From positions 794,455 to 858,454 of the forward strand of contig NZ_CANLGU010000002.1 of the NCBI RefSeq assembly GCF_947490405.1: a DNA stretch of 64,000 nt, in the 5' to 3' direction. The position numbers and the translations under genes are program-made. Below the pieces are notes generated by a model. The model did no database searches. It saw only the letters and a list, made by a program, of their open reading frames with translations, and was not told the origin of the DNA. The DNA comes from an uncultured Algibacter sp. (lineage in GTDB: Bacteria > Bacteroidota > Bacteroidia > Flavobacteriales > Flavobacteriaceae). Positions 39,682 through 50,535 of the stretch are shown here, piece by piece; the stretch's first letter is position 1, and each line of letters opens with the position of its first letter.

Positions 39682-39934
39682 GGTATTATGTTTTTATTGT
39701 GTTTGTTCTTTGGACTTTTACTTTTTAAAAAGGTTTAATTACTATTCATATTTTAACGTGACATTAACACTATTTGAGCATTTTGAATGTGGAAACGGAT
39801 TTGCGTAAGGAGTTGATTGGTATGTTTGAAAGCCCCAATGAAAGAGAGGTTTAGTAGTGAAATATTAATCTTCACGAATTTATTAATTTAAACAGAAATT
39901 AGTTAGTAAAGCCACTCTTGCGGTAACATCAGGA

Positions 39935-41152
39935 TTACTTTAAAAAAGGGATTTTTAAATTAATACCTGTTTGTAAATCTGGAGCATTATTTACCAAAAA
40001 ATCTTGTTTTAGAAAAAGGTTGAGCAAGAATTTAGGCGTGCCGTATGTGTAGATAAAATTCCAAGTAACTAAAGGTTCGTAAAGAGTAAAAACACCGTTT
40101 TGCCATCCAGCATTAATTTCGCGCCATTTACCTAGAAGTTTAAAGTAATCGGTTTCGTCTTTTTTATTGTAACGTGATTGTGCTTGATAGTTTATGCCAA
40201 AAGCGTTGAAGTTGCCTTTTTTTGTGTATTTGGTAATTTCAACTTCTCCTTCAACAGTCCCAAGGTAGCGGTTGTTACCCAAATCAATAACATCTTTAAA
40301 ATTGATGAGATTTTTTCGAAGTATGTTGGCTCCGAAGGCAAAATTTAGCTCATAATTATTTCTCAGAGGGAGCTTTTTTATAGCATTAGCAGACAGACCT
40401 GCATCTATTGAAGCATTGAACCTAGATGTGTTCCAGCTTAAATGCGTGCCAAAATTTAGATAAATATTTTTGGTTTTATTGATGTTGAGTTTGGGGTAGT
40501 AGTAATGACTAAACTCGAAACCGCCAATAAAAAAAGCGTTGTTATTAAGGTTTAGTGTACTTCCATTTCTGTCTTGATAAGTAAAATTAACTTGATTTAA
40601 ACCGTAGTAACGTCTACCAAAAGGGTCTTCACCTCCTGCAATGTTTGAATGAAACCACTCAATGCTTTCATCACTTGTAAATAATGAAAATGGATGTTTT
40701 CCTTTGGTAATTAGGTAACTACGCATATTAATTGCTAACTCGTGTTGGTTATTTATCGGGAAAGAAGCATTTACTCTAAACTCTTTAATAACTGCATCTA
40801 TAACAATATTCATGTAATCTGCAGGAGTAATATCTTGGTCGATGAAATTAAAAGGACGGTCATGCCATTTAATTTTACTTAATTGTTGGCGAACCACTGG
40901 GTCTTTCGGTAAATAGGCTTCCACAAAAGGATGGAATGTGTTTCCGCTGGAATAGTTGAATGATAATGTTGGGGTTTTGGAAGGAATATATTTAAAATTT
41001 GTATTAATTCTAGAACTAAATATTCCAAAGTGATGTGTAGATAAAAGGCTGGGGTTTTGAATGCCATTTTTTATTGATAAGCTATCTTTTTCTTGAGCAA
41101 CGATAACGAAACTACATAAGCAGAATACAATAAAAAGTTTTTTTCTAAGCAT
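39935..41152 (-). CDS. hypothetical outer-membrane beta-barrel-like protein
   Basis: Signal peptide; alternating aromatic strands; C-terminal LNLKIPFLK. Confidence 0.6.
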   Translation of the reverse strand: MLRKKLFIVFCLCSFVIVAQEKDSLSIKNGIQNPSLLSTHHFGIFSSRINTNFKYIPSKTPTLSFNYSSGNTFHPFVEAYLPKDPVVRQQLSKIKWHDRPFNFIDQDITPADYMNIVIDAVIKEFRVNASFPINNQHELAINMRSYLITKGKHPFSLFTSDESIEWFHSNIAGGEDPFGRRYYGLNQVNFTYQDRNGSTLNLNNNAFFIGGFEFSHYYYPKLNINKTKNIYLNFGTHLSWNTSRFNASIDAGLSANAIKKLPLRNNYELNFAFGANILRKNLINFKDVIDLGNNRYLGTVEGEVEITKYTKKGNFNAFGINYQAQSRYNKKDETDYFKLLGKWREINAGWQNGVFTLYEPLVTWNFIYTYGTPKFLLNLFLKQDFLVNNAPDLQTGINLKIPFLK

Positions 41153-41188
41153 TGTGTAAAAATAGATAAAGTTTGAGTAATAAGTAAT

Positions 41189-42709
41189 TTAGGTATTGTT
41201 TAATTCTTTTTGTGCTTGAGTTATTAACTGTAATGTAGCTTTGTATAAGCCTTCATTATTCATTTTGCTTTTTAACCAGCTGTAAAAACTTATTACAAAA
41301 ATATCTTCTTTGTGTGTTTCTAACCAGTCAAAAGCATTTTCAACTTTATTTTTGAAAGCTTCTGAAGTAACTTGTTTTGGGTTCTTGTAATACATTTCAA
41401 CTAAGCCTAAATATGTTATTACTCGATCTTGTTTTATACTTTTTAAGTAAGAGTAGTAACTTCTTTTGAAGCTCCGAAATTTAGATTCAGCTAAATTTAT
41501 ATTTTGTGACTCTATATGAAGTAAAATTTCAACTAGATTTTTTTTAATAACCCACTCAATTCCTGCTTTTTCTTTATACCATTGGTCTGAATGTTTGAAT
41601 TTTGAAAGTAGATTATGTGCTTTTTTAAAATTATTTTTTTGAAAGTGAAATACAATTAAGCTTAAATGGATATCTAACAATCCCTCTGTGTCTTGATGTT
41701 TATTATCAATAATAGGTTCTAGAATTTCTATAGCATGGTCTTGTTGGTTATTGTAGTTTGCGTTTAAAGCTTTTAGTAGCAGGTGTTTTAATTTGAATAT
41801 GCTATAATACTTCTTTTTATGTAAAAGCATTTGTTGAAGCATAAGTTCTAAATAGAATAAGGATTCTTTAAATTTTTTATTTCTGAACAAGGTGTTGGCT
41901 ATAGCGTATAAAATTTGAATATGATAATAGCCTTGTTTTTCTGTGTTTTTATTTGTGAGTATAGAATGATAATTAGAAATTAAAAAGGGTTCTATTTTTA
42001 AATAATCTTTGGTTATAAATGCTGAAATACTTGAAATAGTAACTAATTGGTATAATGCTTTAAATGATATAATATCGTTTAAATTTATTTTATGTGCTTT
42101 TAAAGTATTATTTAAAATGGTTTGAAAATCCAATACTTTAGCTTGATATGAAATACTATTTAAGGTTTTCTTGATTTTAGCATAAACAATATTGAGTTCG
42201 TCTTCTAATAGACTGTTTTTCTGATTGTTTTTTAATTTTAAAGAAAGGGAGTCTATATCTACCAAAGGGTATGCATGAGCAAACTGAATTTGAGTGTTGT
42301 AAATTTCATTTAAAAACGGAAATAAATCATGTGCTTTAGCCAGTTTTTCTGCTTTGTCTAAAATCTTATAAGCTATTTTAAAATGTTTTTGTTGTAAAAA
42401 AGATTTGGCAGCTAGTATGTATTTAATGATTTGCATGTCTGTAGAATTCTCTTCTTGGAGACTTTGGTTTGCTGTAAAATCTATTAAAGATTCATATAAG
42501 CGTTTTCTTAAGGCGTGGTAAGCATCTTTTTTCTGACTGCCATAAAGTGTCTTGCAAATAGTATTTGAGTTTTGTTCTTTTTTTAATAGAAGTTTAAATA
42601 ATGCAACGTTTTTGGTGTCATTTCGTTTGTTCTTTTTTGTTAAATATGAGATGAATTTTTGTTGTTCTTCGGTAGAAAAAGTTAAAATTATTGTATTTAA
42701 TTCAGTCAT
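41189..42709 (-). CDS. alpha-helical (TPR-like) hypothetical protein
   Basis: Long repetitive helical protein without signal peptide. Confidence 0.6.
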   Translation of the reverse strand: MTELNTIILTFSTEEQQKFISYLTKKNKRNDTKNVALFKLLLKKEQNSNTICKTLYGSQKKDAYHALRKRLYESLIDFTANQSLQEENSTDMQIIKYILAAKSFLQQKHFKIAYKILDKAEKLAKAHDLFPFLNEIYNTQIQFAHAYPLVDIDSLSLKLKNNQKNSLLEDELNIVYAKIKKTLNSISYQAKVLDFQTILNNTLKAHKINLNDIISFKALYQLVTISSISAFITKDYLKIEPFLISNYHSILTNKNTEKQGYYHIQILYAIANTLFRNKKFKESLFYLELMLQQMLLHKKKYYSIFKLKHLLLKALNANYNNQQDHAIEILEPIIDNKHQDTEGLLDIHLSLIVFHFQKNNFKKAHNLLSKFKHSDQWYKEKAGIEWVIKKNLVEILLHIESQNINLAESKFRSFKRSYYSYLKSIKQDRVITYLGLVEMYYKNPKQVTSEAFKNKVENAFDWLETHKEDIFVISFYSWLKSKMNNEGLYKATLQLITQAQKELNNT

Positions 42710-42860
42710 TTAATAATCAGTAAATAATTTTTATTGTCATTAAATATAATTATTTATAGTGTATAAGTAATTTTTATATCGTCAGTTTTTTAAAAATATT
42801 GTGTTTTTATGTGCTATTGCATTTCGCAGTTTTGTATCAGAATCATTAAAAACAAAAAAG

Positions 42861-43343
42861 ATGAATTATCAAACAACAGTTTCAATAGATGAAAAATCAA
42901 AAGAAACAAAAGTTAAAAAAGAAATTAAAGTGTATGATCAAAAACCAACAGCGGCATTCATAGGAGCTTCGTGGACTGCTTTGTTAGTTGGTATGACATC
43001 GTATTGTATTGGTTTGTGGAATGCGGATATGATGCTTAACGAAAAAGGGTATTACTTTACAATATTGCTTTTTGGTTTATTCTCTGTAATCTCTGTTCAA
43101 AAAGCAGTTAGAGATAAAATGGAAGATATTCCTGTAACTGATATTTATTATAGTATTAGTTGGTTTACAACCATGGCTTCTATTGTACTTCTTGTTATTG
43201 GGCTTTGGAATGCCGATTTACTTTTAAGTGAAAAAGGATTTTATGGGATGTCTTTCCTTTTAAGTCTATTTGCCGCTATTGCTGTACAGAAAAACACTAG
43301 AGATGTGCAATATATTGAGAGGAATGATGATGAATCTAAATAG
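42861..43343 (+). CDS. YiaA/YiaB-like inner membrane protein
   Basis: Duplicated TM unit ...[35 protein letters not shown] / [35 protein letters not shown]; start adjusted to MNYQTT. Confidence 0.85.
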   Translation: MNYQTTVSIDEKSKETKVKKEIKVYDQKPTAAFIGASWTALLVGMTSYCIGLWNADMMLNEKGYYFTILLFGLFSVISVQKAVRDKMEDIPVTDIYYSISWFTTMASIVLLVIGLWNADLLLSEKGFYGMSFLLSLFAAIAVQKNTRDVQYIERNDDESK

Positions 43344-43405
43344 TTTAAATAAGGTCTCAAAGCAAAAAATATAATGGGTTGTTTTGATGATTGGTTAGTT
43401 AACCC

Positions 43406-43437
43406 AAAACCTCGTGGCTTTTTGGTTGCGAGGTTTT
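43406..43437. terminator. rho-independent terminator
   Basis: aaaacctcgtggctttttggttgcgaggtttt. Confidence 0.65.
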
Positions 43438-43459
43438 AAAATAAAATAATTGATGATTT

Positions 43460-44155
43460 ATGAAATCAAAACTTACTAAAGAATTGTTGAAGTTTTCTTC
43501 AGAAAATTTAATGCCTTCAGTCCCAGATACGAGAAGATTTCTTGAACTTTTAGCAGTTGTATTTACTGCATTAGGGAAATTCATTTTCATGGATTTACTC
43601 GATTACAGATTGTTTTATGTAGTATTTGCGATATTATGCTGGAGTCTTTACATTTTGGCTAGATGTAAGAAAGAAAAAGATGTTTTGAAGTATTGGGGGT
43701 TCAGATTCGATAATTTTAAAGAAACTTTAATGATGATTCTTCCTTTTGGTATTTTAGCAATAATATCTTTTCTAGTTATTGGATATAATCAAGGTACAAT
43801 CAATTTAAGTTGGCATATTTTTCCTATTTTGATTACATATCCACTTTGGGGTGTAATGCAACAATTTTTAACTATTGGTCTAATAGCAGGAAATTTAAAT
43901 CATCTCAAGAGTGTAAAAATCAATAAGGTTTTAATTATAATATTTACTGCGGTGTTATTTTCCATAGTACATTACCCTTCATTATGGCTGATGATTGGCA
44001 CATTCTTCTTAGCAATTTTTTACGGTATTGTGTATTTAAAAAATAATAACCTTTATGTTATGGGGCTTTTTCATAGTTGGTTAGGTGCGTTTTTTTATTA
44101 TACAGTTTTAGACGAAGATCCATTTAAGGATGTTTTCTTAAAGCTTTTTCTCTAA
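43460..44155 (+). CDS. CPBP family intramembrane metalloprotease-like protein
   Basis: Multi-TM; motif order FSIVHYPSLWLMIGTFFLAIFYGIVYLKNNNLYVMGLFHSWLGAFFY. Confidence 0.7.
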   Translation: MKSKLTKELLKFSSENLMPSVPDTRRFLELLAVVFTALGKFIFMDLLDYRLFYVVFAILCWSLYILARCKKEKDVLKYWGFRFDNFKETLMMILPFGILAIISFLVIGYNQGTINLSWHIFPILITYPLWGVMQQFLTIGLIAGNLNHLKSVKINKVLIIIFTAVLFSIVHYPSLWLMIGTFFLAIFYGIVYLKNNNLYVMGLFHSWLGAFFYYTVLDEDPFKDVFLKLFL

Positions 44156-44194
44156 ATTCATTTATTGTATATTAGTAATTAAACAGTTTTAGTA

Positions 44195-45073
44195 ATGCCA
44201 TATTGGTTACATATTCTTGTAATTGTTCTAATTGTGTATGTCACAATTAGTATTGCTTTGTATTATTTGCAAGATTACATGTTGTTTAAGCCTGAAAAGT
44301 TACCTAAAGACTTTGAGTTTTACTATGAAAATCAAGATATCGTAGAGTATAATCTGGAAACTAGAGATGGAGCTACTATAAATGGTATTTTGTTTAAACC
44401 CAAAATCCAATCAAAAGGCATTGTTTTATACTTAAAAGGAAATTCAAAAAGTATAAAGGGTTGGGGGAAGTTTGCAGTAGATTTTACCAGACATGGCTAT
44501 AATGTTTTGATGGTTGATTATCGTGGGTTTGGTAAAAGCACTGGTAGGCGTTCTCAAAAAGCTATAAAACGAGATTTACAAGAGGTTTATAATAAAATAA
44601 AAGAACGCACAACTGAAGATAGAATTATATTGTATGGTAGGTCGCTGGGTTCAGGTTTTGCTGCAAAATTAGCATCCATGAATGATCCAAAAATGTTGAT
44701 TCTTGATGCACCATATTATAGTTTAACCAAAGTTACGGCACGTTATGCACCGTTTATGCCACTATCACTACTTATAAAATATCCTCTACCCACATACAAA
44801 TGGTTAAAATATGTAAAGTGTCCTATTCATATCATTCATGGTACAAATGATAATTTAATTCCATATAAAACTAGTGTGAAATTATCAAAAGTAAATCCAA
44901 AACTTACCAAGTTGCATACGGTTATTGGTGGCGGACATAAAAATTTGAATAACTTTGAATCCTATCACAAAATGATTCATGAGATTTTAAATAGTAAGCC
45001 TCAAAGCATCGATTTATCAACCACAAGTATTCATGTTAAACATTCCTCAAAACCAACTAAAACAAAAGCTTAA
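44195..45073 (+). CDS. alpha/beta hydrolase (paralog 1)
   Basis: VLMVDYRGFGKSTG; GRSLGSGFAAKLAS; HIIHGTNDNLIPY; N-terminal TM. Confidence 0.88.
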   Translation: MPYWLHILVIVLIVYVTISIALYYLQDYMLFKPEKLPKDFEFYYENQDIVEYNLETRDGATINGILFKPKIQSKGIVLYLKGNSKSIKGWGKFAVDFTRHGYNVLMVDYRGFGKSTGRRSQKAIKRDLQEVYNKIKERTTEDRIILYGRSLGSGFAAKLASMNDPKMLILDAPYYSLTKVTARYAPFMPLSLLIKYPLPTYKWLKYVKCPIHIIHGTNDNLIPYKTSVKLSKVNPKLTKLHTVIGGGHKNLNNFESYHKMIHEILNSKPQSIDLSTTSIHVKHSSKPTKTKA

Positions 45074-45857
45074 AAGGGCATTTGTTGTTTTAACTACAAT
45101 TTATCTTATGGTTGCATCGGCATTGTATTTTTTTCAAGAAAAGTTATTGTTTTTGCCTACTACTTTAGAACAAGATTATCAGTATCAATTTTCTTATTCT
45201 TTTGAGGAATTATTTCTGAAGACTGATGAAACGGCTATTATAAACGCCATTCATTTTAAAATTGAAAAACCAAAGGGTGTGGTGCTTTTTTTTCATGGAA
45301 ATGCAGGAGATTTATCGCGTTGGGGTATTTTAGCTGAATATTTTGTTGAGAAGCAGTATGATGTATTGGTTATGGATTATAGAACTTACGGAAAAAGTAC
45401 AGGTAAGCTAAGTGAAGCGGCGCTTTATAATGATGCTCAATACTGTTATGATTATTTAAAGACAATGTATATTGAAGATGAAATTATTGTTTATGGACGT
45501 TCTTTGGGAAGTGGATTAGCTACAAATATTGCTTCAAAAAAAAATCCAAAACAACTTATTTTGGAAACCCCTTATTATAGTGTTTTAGATGTGGCACAAT
45601 ATAGGTTTCCTATGTTTCCTGTAAAACAACTTTTAAAATATAAACTCCTTAGTTATCAATTTATAAAAGATGTTAAGTGTCCTATTTTAATACTTCATGG
45701 TACTAAAGATCAAGTGGTGCCTTACCAGTCTGCAAAAAAACTATATGAAGCTTCTCCAAAATTAAAAACCACTTTTGTGACTATTGAAGGTGGAACCCAT
45801 GGCGACTTAAGTGCTTTTGAAATTTATCATCAGTATATGAATAAAGTATTGAAATGA
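45033..45857 (+). CDS. alpha/beta hydrolase (paralog 2)
   Basis: FFHGNAGDLSRWG; VLVMDYRTYGKSTG; GRSLGSGLATNIAS; LILHGTKDQVVPY. Confidence 0.9.
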   Translation: MLNIPQNQLKQKLKRAFVVLTTIYLMVASALYFFQEKLLFLPTTLEQDYQYQFSYSFEELFLKTDETAIINAIHFKIEKPKGVVLFFHGNAGDLSRWGILAEYFVEKQYDVLVMDYRTYGKSTGKLSEAALYNDAQYCYDYLKTMYIEDEIIVYGRSLGSGLATNIASKKNPKQLILETPYYSVLDVAQYRFPMFPVKQLLKYKLLSYQFIKDVKCPILILHGTKDQVVPYQSAKKLYEASPKLKTTFVTIEGGTHGDLSAFEIYHQYMNKVLK

Positions 45858-45862
45858 GTAAT

Positions 45863-48346
45863 TTAATCAACTTCAATGGTAGATAGATGATAAACCGGGA
45901 TTCCTGTATGTGTTATGCCTTCAATTTTTATTGCGTATCTGCTTTTTACATCACTTGTGTAGAACGAAACTTCTGCTTCAGTTGAAGCTTGGTTTAATAC
46001 AATTTTAGGTTCCCAATGTAAAGTGGTTCTTATATCTTGATAATTACTAAAATTTTCAAATTCATCACTATAATTAGGGGCATAAAACTCTCTTGTTGAA
46101 TAAAATCCTGCTACGCTAAAGTTTGTAATACCGGGGCTTCTTTTTACATTCTGATTGCTTGAAAACGAACCAGTTCTTGAGTAAATGGCTATAACACCAT
46201 TTGCGGAATTCGGAAAAATTGCTGCACGCGGGCCATCTAGTACATCAATAAAATCAACATCATCACCAGTTAAAAATAAAATATCCTCCACTTGAACATT
46301 CTGGCCATCTAGTAATATATTAGCTTGTCCTTGATTTCTGATTGAAATATTATCGTCAAAAGCCACAACAGTAGGTAATTGATTTATTAGATCCATAACG
46401 TTATAAATGCGCTGATCTTCATTTTTAGACAAATCTAATCTCTGATTTGGATTTCCATATAATGTTTTTTCTCGTATTTCTTTGTTTCGTTCTTCTTCTT
46501 CTTTTGATGTGTTTTTGGCAGTAATAACTATTTCATCTAACTTAGTTCTTGTTTTAGAGAATTCTGTATCAATTTTTAGTTTAAGTTCTGTTTGTTCTAA
46601 GTAATTTATCAATTTAGTTGAATCCTTGATGTTATTAAAGATATAGTTGTAGATTGATTTATTTATTGGAGGACTATTTTTTAACTGATCATTTAATCCA
46701 ATATCAACAAACCTATTAAGTTTTTCATGATCAGAATTAAAATCTTTTACCCGTGCTTCAAGCATAGCTTTTATTGTATCATTGAATATATAAGGTCCAT
46801 ATCTAAAACGTCCATTTGCATCTGCTTGCATACTTTCTTGATGCATATTTTTTTGCATTATTGTTAGTCGTGTTGCTGCAGAGATTTGTTTTCTAGAGCC
46901 TTTTAAAGCGGTTGTAATACCAGAGATGTAAAGTCCTTTTTCTGGTTTGAATTTTGGGTTTTTATTAGGTGTATTGTAGAGTAGTTCTTCCCATTTAAAA
47001 CGTCTCCAACCATGTGTTAACATAACTAAATCTAGAAGATACCTTCTTTTGTAATCACCCTTTTTTTGGAAAAAATAACCAGGGTCTTCTATCTTGCCTC
47101 TTAAATCAGAGTTTAATAAAAGATAGGTTTTTATGTTTTCATCTTTGGTATCATGATTAATGGCATTAATATCGGTAACGGACATGGATAAGTTACCGTA
47201 TTGCGGACTATTAATATTATCAGTTAAATTGATTTTCATGGTAACCTTATCTCGAGTTGCAGGAGTTGATTTATCAAGAGAGATGTTTACATCAACATCG
47301 TCTTCAGGATTGTCAATATAAACTAATCTTTCGCAGACAGGTTTTCCAGTGCTATCAAACAAAGTGAAATTGGAAACACCATCTTTTAGAAATTTAGTAT
47401 CTATTCTAATTCTTTGAGAGGTGGTATCTTGAGTTTGTAAATTTTCATATATTAAGTTTCCTCTTTGATGAGCTACTAAAAATGTATTTTTTAACCCAAG
47501 AGTTGTGTTTGAGGATAGTTGTACAATAATTTGCTTCCCATTATTTGAAATCTCCAGATTGTAACCAGAAGGTAGTGTCTTTGGTAATGGATATTTAACT
47601 TCATCGTCTTTGATAATAATACTAGCAAAATAACTTTTATTTGTTTCAGGTGTAAATTTTATTAAACCTAGGCCAAATTTGTAAGTTTTAAAAGTTGTTA
47701 TAATTTCATTGTCAGAATCTTTTATTACTCCCTCTAAAACATCATCATCTTTAAAGTTTTTGCCTTTTACTTTTATCGCTATTTTTGAAGGGATATTGTC
47801 TACTAAATAACCACCTTCTGGATAAAAACCAATTTCAAGATTTGATTTTATTGAGTTTTTTGATATTTCAAAATTTTTACTGGTGTCGCCATTAAAAGTT
47901 AAATTCTTTTTTGATGTATCTAGTACAGGAATATTAGTTTGAAAGAAATAGTCTTGCTCTTTATTGCGCATATAATTGCTATAAGCTCTAAGTGTATAAT
48001 TTCCGGGTTCCCAACGTTTTCTTAATTTGAAATCACCAGCAACACTTAAATCAGTAACACATAATTGTTTTTTAGAAACAATACTGTCTTTACTATTTAT
48101 TAATTCAACATAAACAACATTGCTGGTATTAGATGCTTTGTGTGATATACCGTTAACCAAATAAGAACTATACCAGATATCATCTCCTAATGCATAATAA
48201 GGTTTGTCTGTTTGTATATAAATTTTTTCCGGATAATTATTACGGTAATTTTCAAGCTTTTCAATAACAAGTTCTCTAAAATTATTTACCAGAGTGAAGG
48301 ATACGAAAATTAAAATCGAAATAAATAAGGATGCTTTTTTAATCAT
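45863..48346 (-). CDS. MG2-like domain protein with C-terminal TonB-receptor plug-like domain
   Basis: IYIQTDKPYYALGDDIWYSSYLVNG (MG2-like); QLPTVVAFDDNISIRNQGQANILLDGQNVQVEDILFLTGDDVDFIDVLDGPRAAIFPNSANGVIAIYSR (plug-like). Confidence 0.8.
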   Translation of the reverse strand: MIKKASLFISILIFVSFTLVNNFRELVIEKLENYRNNYPEKIYIQTDKPYYALGDDIWYSSYLVNGISHKASNTSNVVYVELINSKDSIVSKKQLCVTDLSVAGDFKLRKRWEPGNYTLRAYSNYMRNKEQDYFFQTNIPVLDTSKKNLTFNGDTSKNFEISKNSIKSNLEIGFYPEGGYLVDNIPSKIAIKVKGKNFKDDDVLEGVIKDSDNEIITTFKTYKFGLGLIKFTPETNKSYFASIIIKDDEVKYPLPKTLPSGYNLEISNNGKQIIVQLSSNTTLGLKNTFLVAHQRGNLIYENLQTQDTTSQRIRIDTKFLKDGVSNFTLFDSTGKPVCERLVYIDNPEDDVDVNISLDKSTPATRDKVTMKINLTDNINSPQYGNLSMSVTDINAINHDTKDENIKTYLLLNSDLRGKIEDPGYFFQKKGDYKRRYLLDLVMLTHGWRRFKWEELLYNTPNKNPKFKPEKGLYISGITTALKGSRKQISAATRLTIMQKNMHQESMQADANGRFRYGPYIFNDTIKAMLEARVKDFNSDHEKLNRFVDIGLNDQLKNSPPINKSIYNYIFNNIKDSTKLINYLEQTELKLKIDTEFSKTRTKLDEIVITAKNTSKEEEERNKEIREKTLYGNPNQRLDLSKNEDQRIYNVMDLINQLPTVVAFDDNISIRNQGQANILLDGQNVQVEDILFLTGDDVDFIDVLDGPRAAIFPNSANGVIAIYSRTGSFSSNQNVKRSPGITNFSVAGFYSTREFYAPNYSDEFENFSNYQDIRTTLHWEPKIVLNQASTEAEVSFYTSDVKSRYAIKIEGITHTGIPVYHLSTIEVD

Positions 48347-48610
48347 AATTGTTGTAAAGATTATCTTTTCTATTAATATGGATGTAGATTTTTGTATTAA
48401 TTAATTCTTAAATATTTTTGACTACATTCATCTATATTAGTTTAATTTAACGAGCTTTTTTCTTAAAAAATTAACATACAGAATTTCTAATCTTAAAGAA
48501 AGACTAAAATGTTGATAGATGTTGTTAAACATTTCTAAAATACTTTTACGGTTTAAATTAAATTCTTCTATTTGTACAGAGTTTAGTTTAAGCAATATAT
48601 GGTTAGTTAG

Positions 48611-48647
48611 AAAAAGCAGTAAAGTTAAATCTTTGCTGCTTTTTTCT
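48611..48647 (-). terminator. rho-independent terminator downstream of the minus-strand T9SS gene
   Basis: aaaaagcagtaaagttaaatctttgctgctttttt. Confidence 0.6.
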
Positions 48648-48656
48648 TGTTTGTGT

Positions 48657-50363
48657 TTATCGTTTTAAGGTGAAATAACCATTAAAAGACTTCTCTATAT
48701 TTTCATCATTGTCAATGTAATGGACGGTAAACCAATAACCAGCAGTAGGCATTGGTACATTATTAAAAGTGCCATCCCAACTGTCATTATTTTTTCCAAG
48801 TTGTTTTAATAACTTCCCATATCTGTTAAAAATAAATATTTTATTAATTATTATTGATTCAATATTTCTTATATACCAATTATCATTAATGCCATCACCA
48901 TTTGGTGTAAAGTAAGGCGAATAACCCGCTGAGATTTTTTCAATAAGAGTTTCGTTACATCCCTCAAAATCAATAATATAAAACCTATTTAAACCGAAAG
49001 GTATATTCTTGAATAGAGAGGAGGTTTGATATGCTCCGTCATTAAGTCTATATCTATAGTTATTAGGTTCAGAAATAACAATTCTGGCAGTTTGATTAGG
49101 GGAAAATTGTTTAGAAATAACAACTTTAGCATCTATTGATCCATTGGGATTTTCTCTAAAAATTTCTATGGTATCATTAATAGTGGTTGAGCAATTATTT
49201 TGTTCAATAATGAAATTAGAATATACGCCATCAGAAAGACTAGGAATAACAAAGTTTCCAAATTCATTTGTAGAATAATTTACAGCTGGTACGATGATAT
49301 TATCGTAGTTATAACTTATGGTATAAGTTTCATTAGGTTTTAAACCAGCAACAAGTATTTCGCCGCTACCAGGACCACATAAACCTTGGTCTATTCTCGA
49401 TATATTACCGATAATAGGAGGATCAAAACTTGTGTTAACATCTTCTAAAATGTAGTAATAGGTGAATTCTATATTATCGTAAGGACCTATATCTCCTAAG
49501 TTGAATGCAATAGATATAGATTGGTCTATACTCTCAGAGCGATCACCTACAGACGAATTTAAAGAAATACCATTCCAAACATCAGAAGCAGATCTATTAC
49601 TGAAGCCTCCATATGCTACTCTGGATCTTCTATCATTAGCATAAAAACTTATATGAGAACCATCAGTATCACCTATAAATGGTTCAGGAGGTTGAGATGC
49701 TTTAATTAAACTGATGTTTTCTGGTAAATCTCCTTGAGAAAATAAAAGTATATCTGTTCTAAATTCGTATGGGTGGCCAATGGCTTGATTATTATCAGGG
49801 TCTACATTATGCATAAAAAAAACATTTCTTTTTAATTCATCCGAATCATTATACAGAAATGTTGTCATTTTAATAAAAAGCCCATCTTTTGTTAAGTTAA
49901 AGAAACGTTTTATTTGCAAGTTATTTACTGATCCTTCCCAAATTAATTGAGAAGATATATCAAAACAACTAGATGTTATTGTGCTAGCAGAAGTAACCTC
50001 ACCTATAATATCGTAAGATTCTTTTTTGTTAAGGCTGTTGTTGCTGTAATTTATGCCATCTATCTCTATGGTAAAACCTTCTTCTGCATTTCCTGGAGCA
50101 AAATAATCTCCATCATAATCAAGCCAACCATCTTTTTGTGGGTTAGCAATAAACCCAAAAAGGTTATTGAAATTCATCTCCCTATTATCATGAAAACTAT
50201 TTGGTTTATTACTTGTGTTTGCTCCAAAACTACCTATGTTACTAACACCAATTTCAACAAAATCTCCTCTTGCCCAACCTTCAGCATCAATTACTACAGC
50301 TTCAACTTGGGAGAACGATAGTTTTAAACACAGTATTATAAGTATTTGGGATAATTTTTTCAA
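48657..50363 (-). CDS. secreted protein with T9SS type B (gliding motility-associated) C-terminal sorting domain
   Basis: Signal peptide; FTPNGDGINDNWYIRNIESIIINKIFIFNRYGKLLKQLGKNNDSWDGTFNNVPMPTAGYWFTVHY. Confidence 0.92.
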   Translation of the reverse strand: MKKLSQILIILCLKLSFSQVEAVVIDAEGWARGDFVEIGVSNIGSFGANTSNKPNSFHDNREMNFNNLFGFIANPQKDGWLDYDGDYFAPGNAEEGFTIEIDGINYSNNSLNKKESYDIIGEVTSASTITSSCFDISSQLIWEGSVNNLQIKRFFNLTKDGLFIKMTTFLYNDSDELKRNVFFMHNVDPDNNQAIGHPYEFRTDILLFSQGDLPENISLIKASQPPEPFIGDTDGSHISFYANDRRSRVAYGGFSNRSASDVWNGISLNSSVGDRSESIDQSISIAFNLGDIGPYDNIEFTYYYILEDVNTSFDPPIIGNISRIDQGLCGPGSGEILVAGLKPNETYTISYNYDNIIVPAVNYSTNEFGNFVIPSLSDGVYSNFIIEQNNCSTTINDTIEIFRENPNGSIDAKVVISKQFSPNQTARIVISEPNNYRYRLNDGAYQTSSLFKNIPFGLNRFYIIDFEGCNETLIEKISAGYSPYFTPNGDGINDNWYIRNIESIIINKIFIFNRYGKLLKQLGKNNDSWDGTFNNVPMPTAGYWFTVHYIDNDENIEKSFNGYFTLKR

Positions 50364-50535
50364 TAAAAGCTATTTGAGTTGAATGAAATTAATAAAAAAA
50401 TAGCTACAAAAATTATACCATTTAACTTTTGTCTTGAAGTTAATTTTCAAACTATTTAGTCTTTTAAAAGCTTTTACATCTAAGGGGTAAGGGGGTTAGT
50501 ATGGTTTTTCGATATAAAAAAATTAAAGTAAAGCC

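Noticed and set aside
49947-50321. 124-aa plus-strand ORF opposite the T9SS cargo gene
   Set aside because: Antisense to a well supported gene and low-information sequence.
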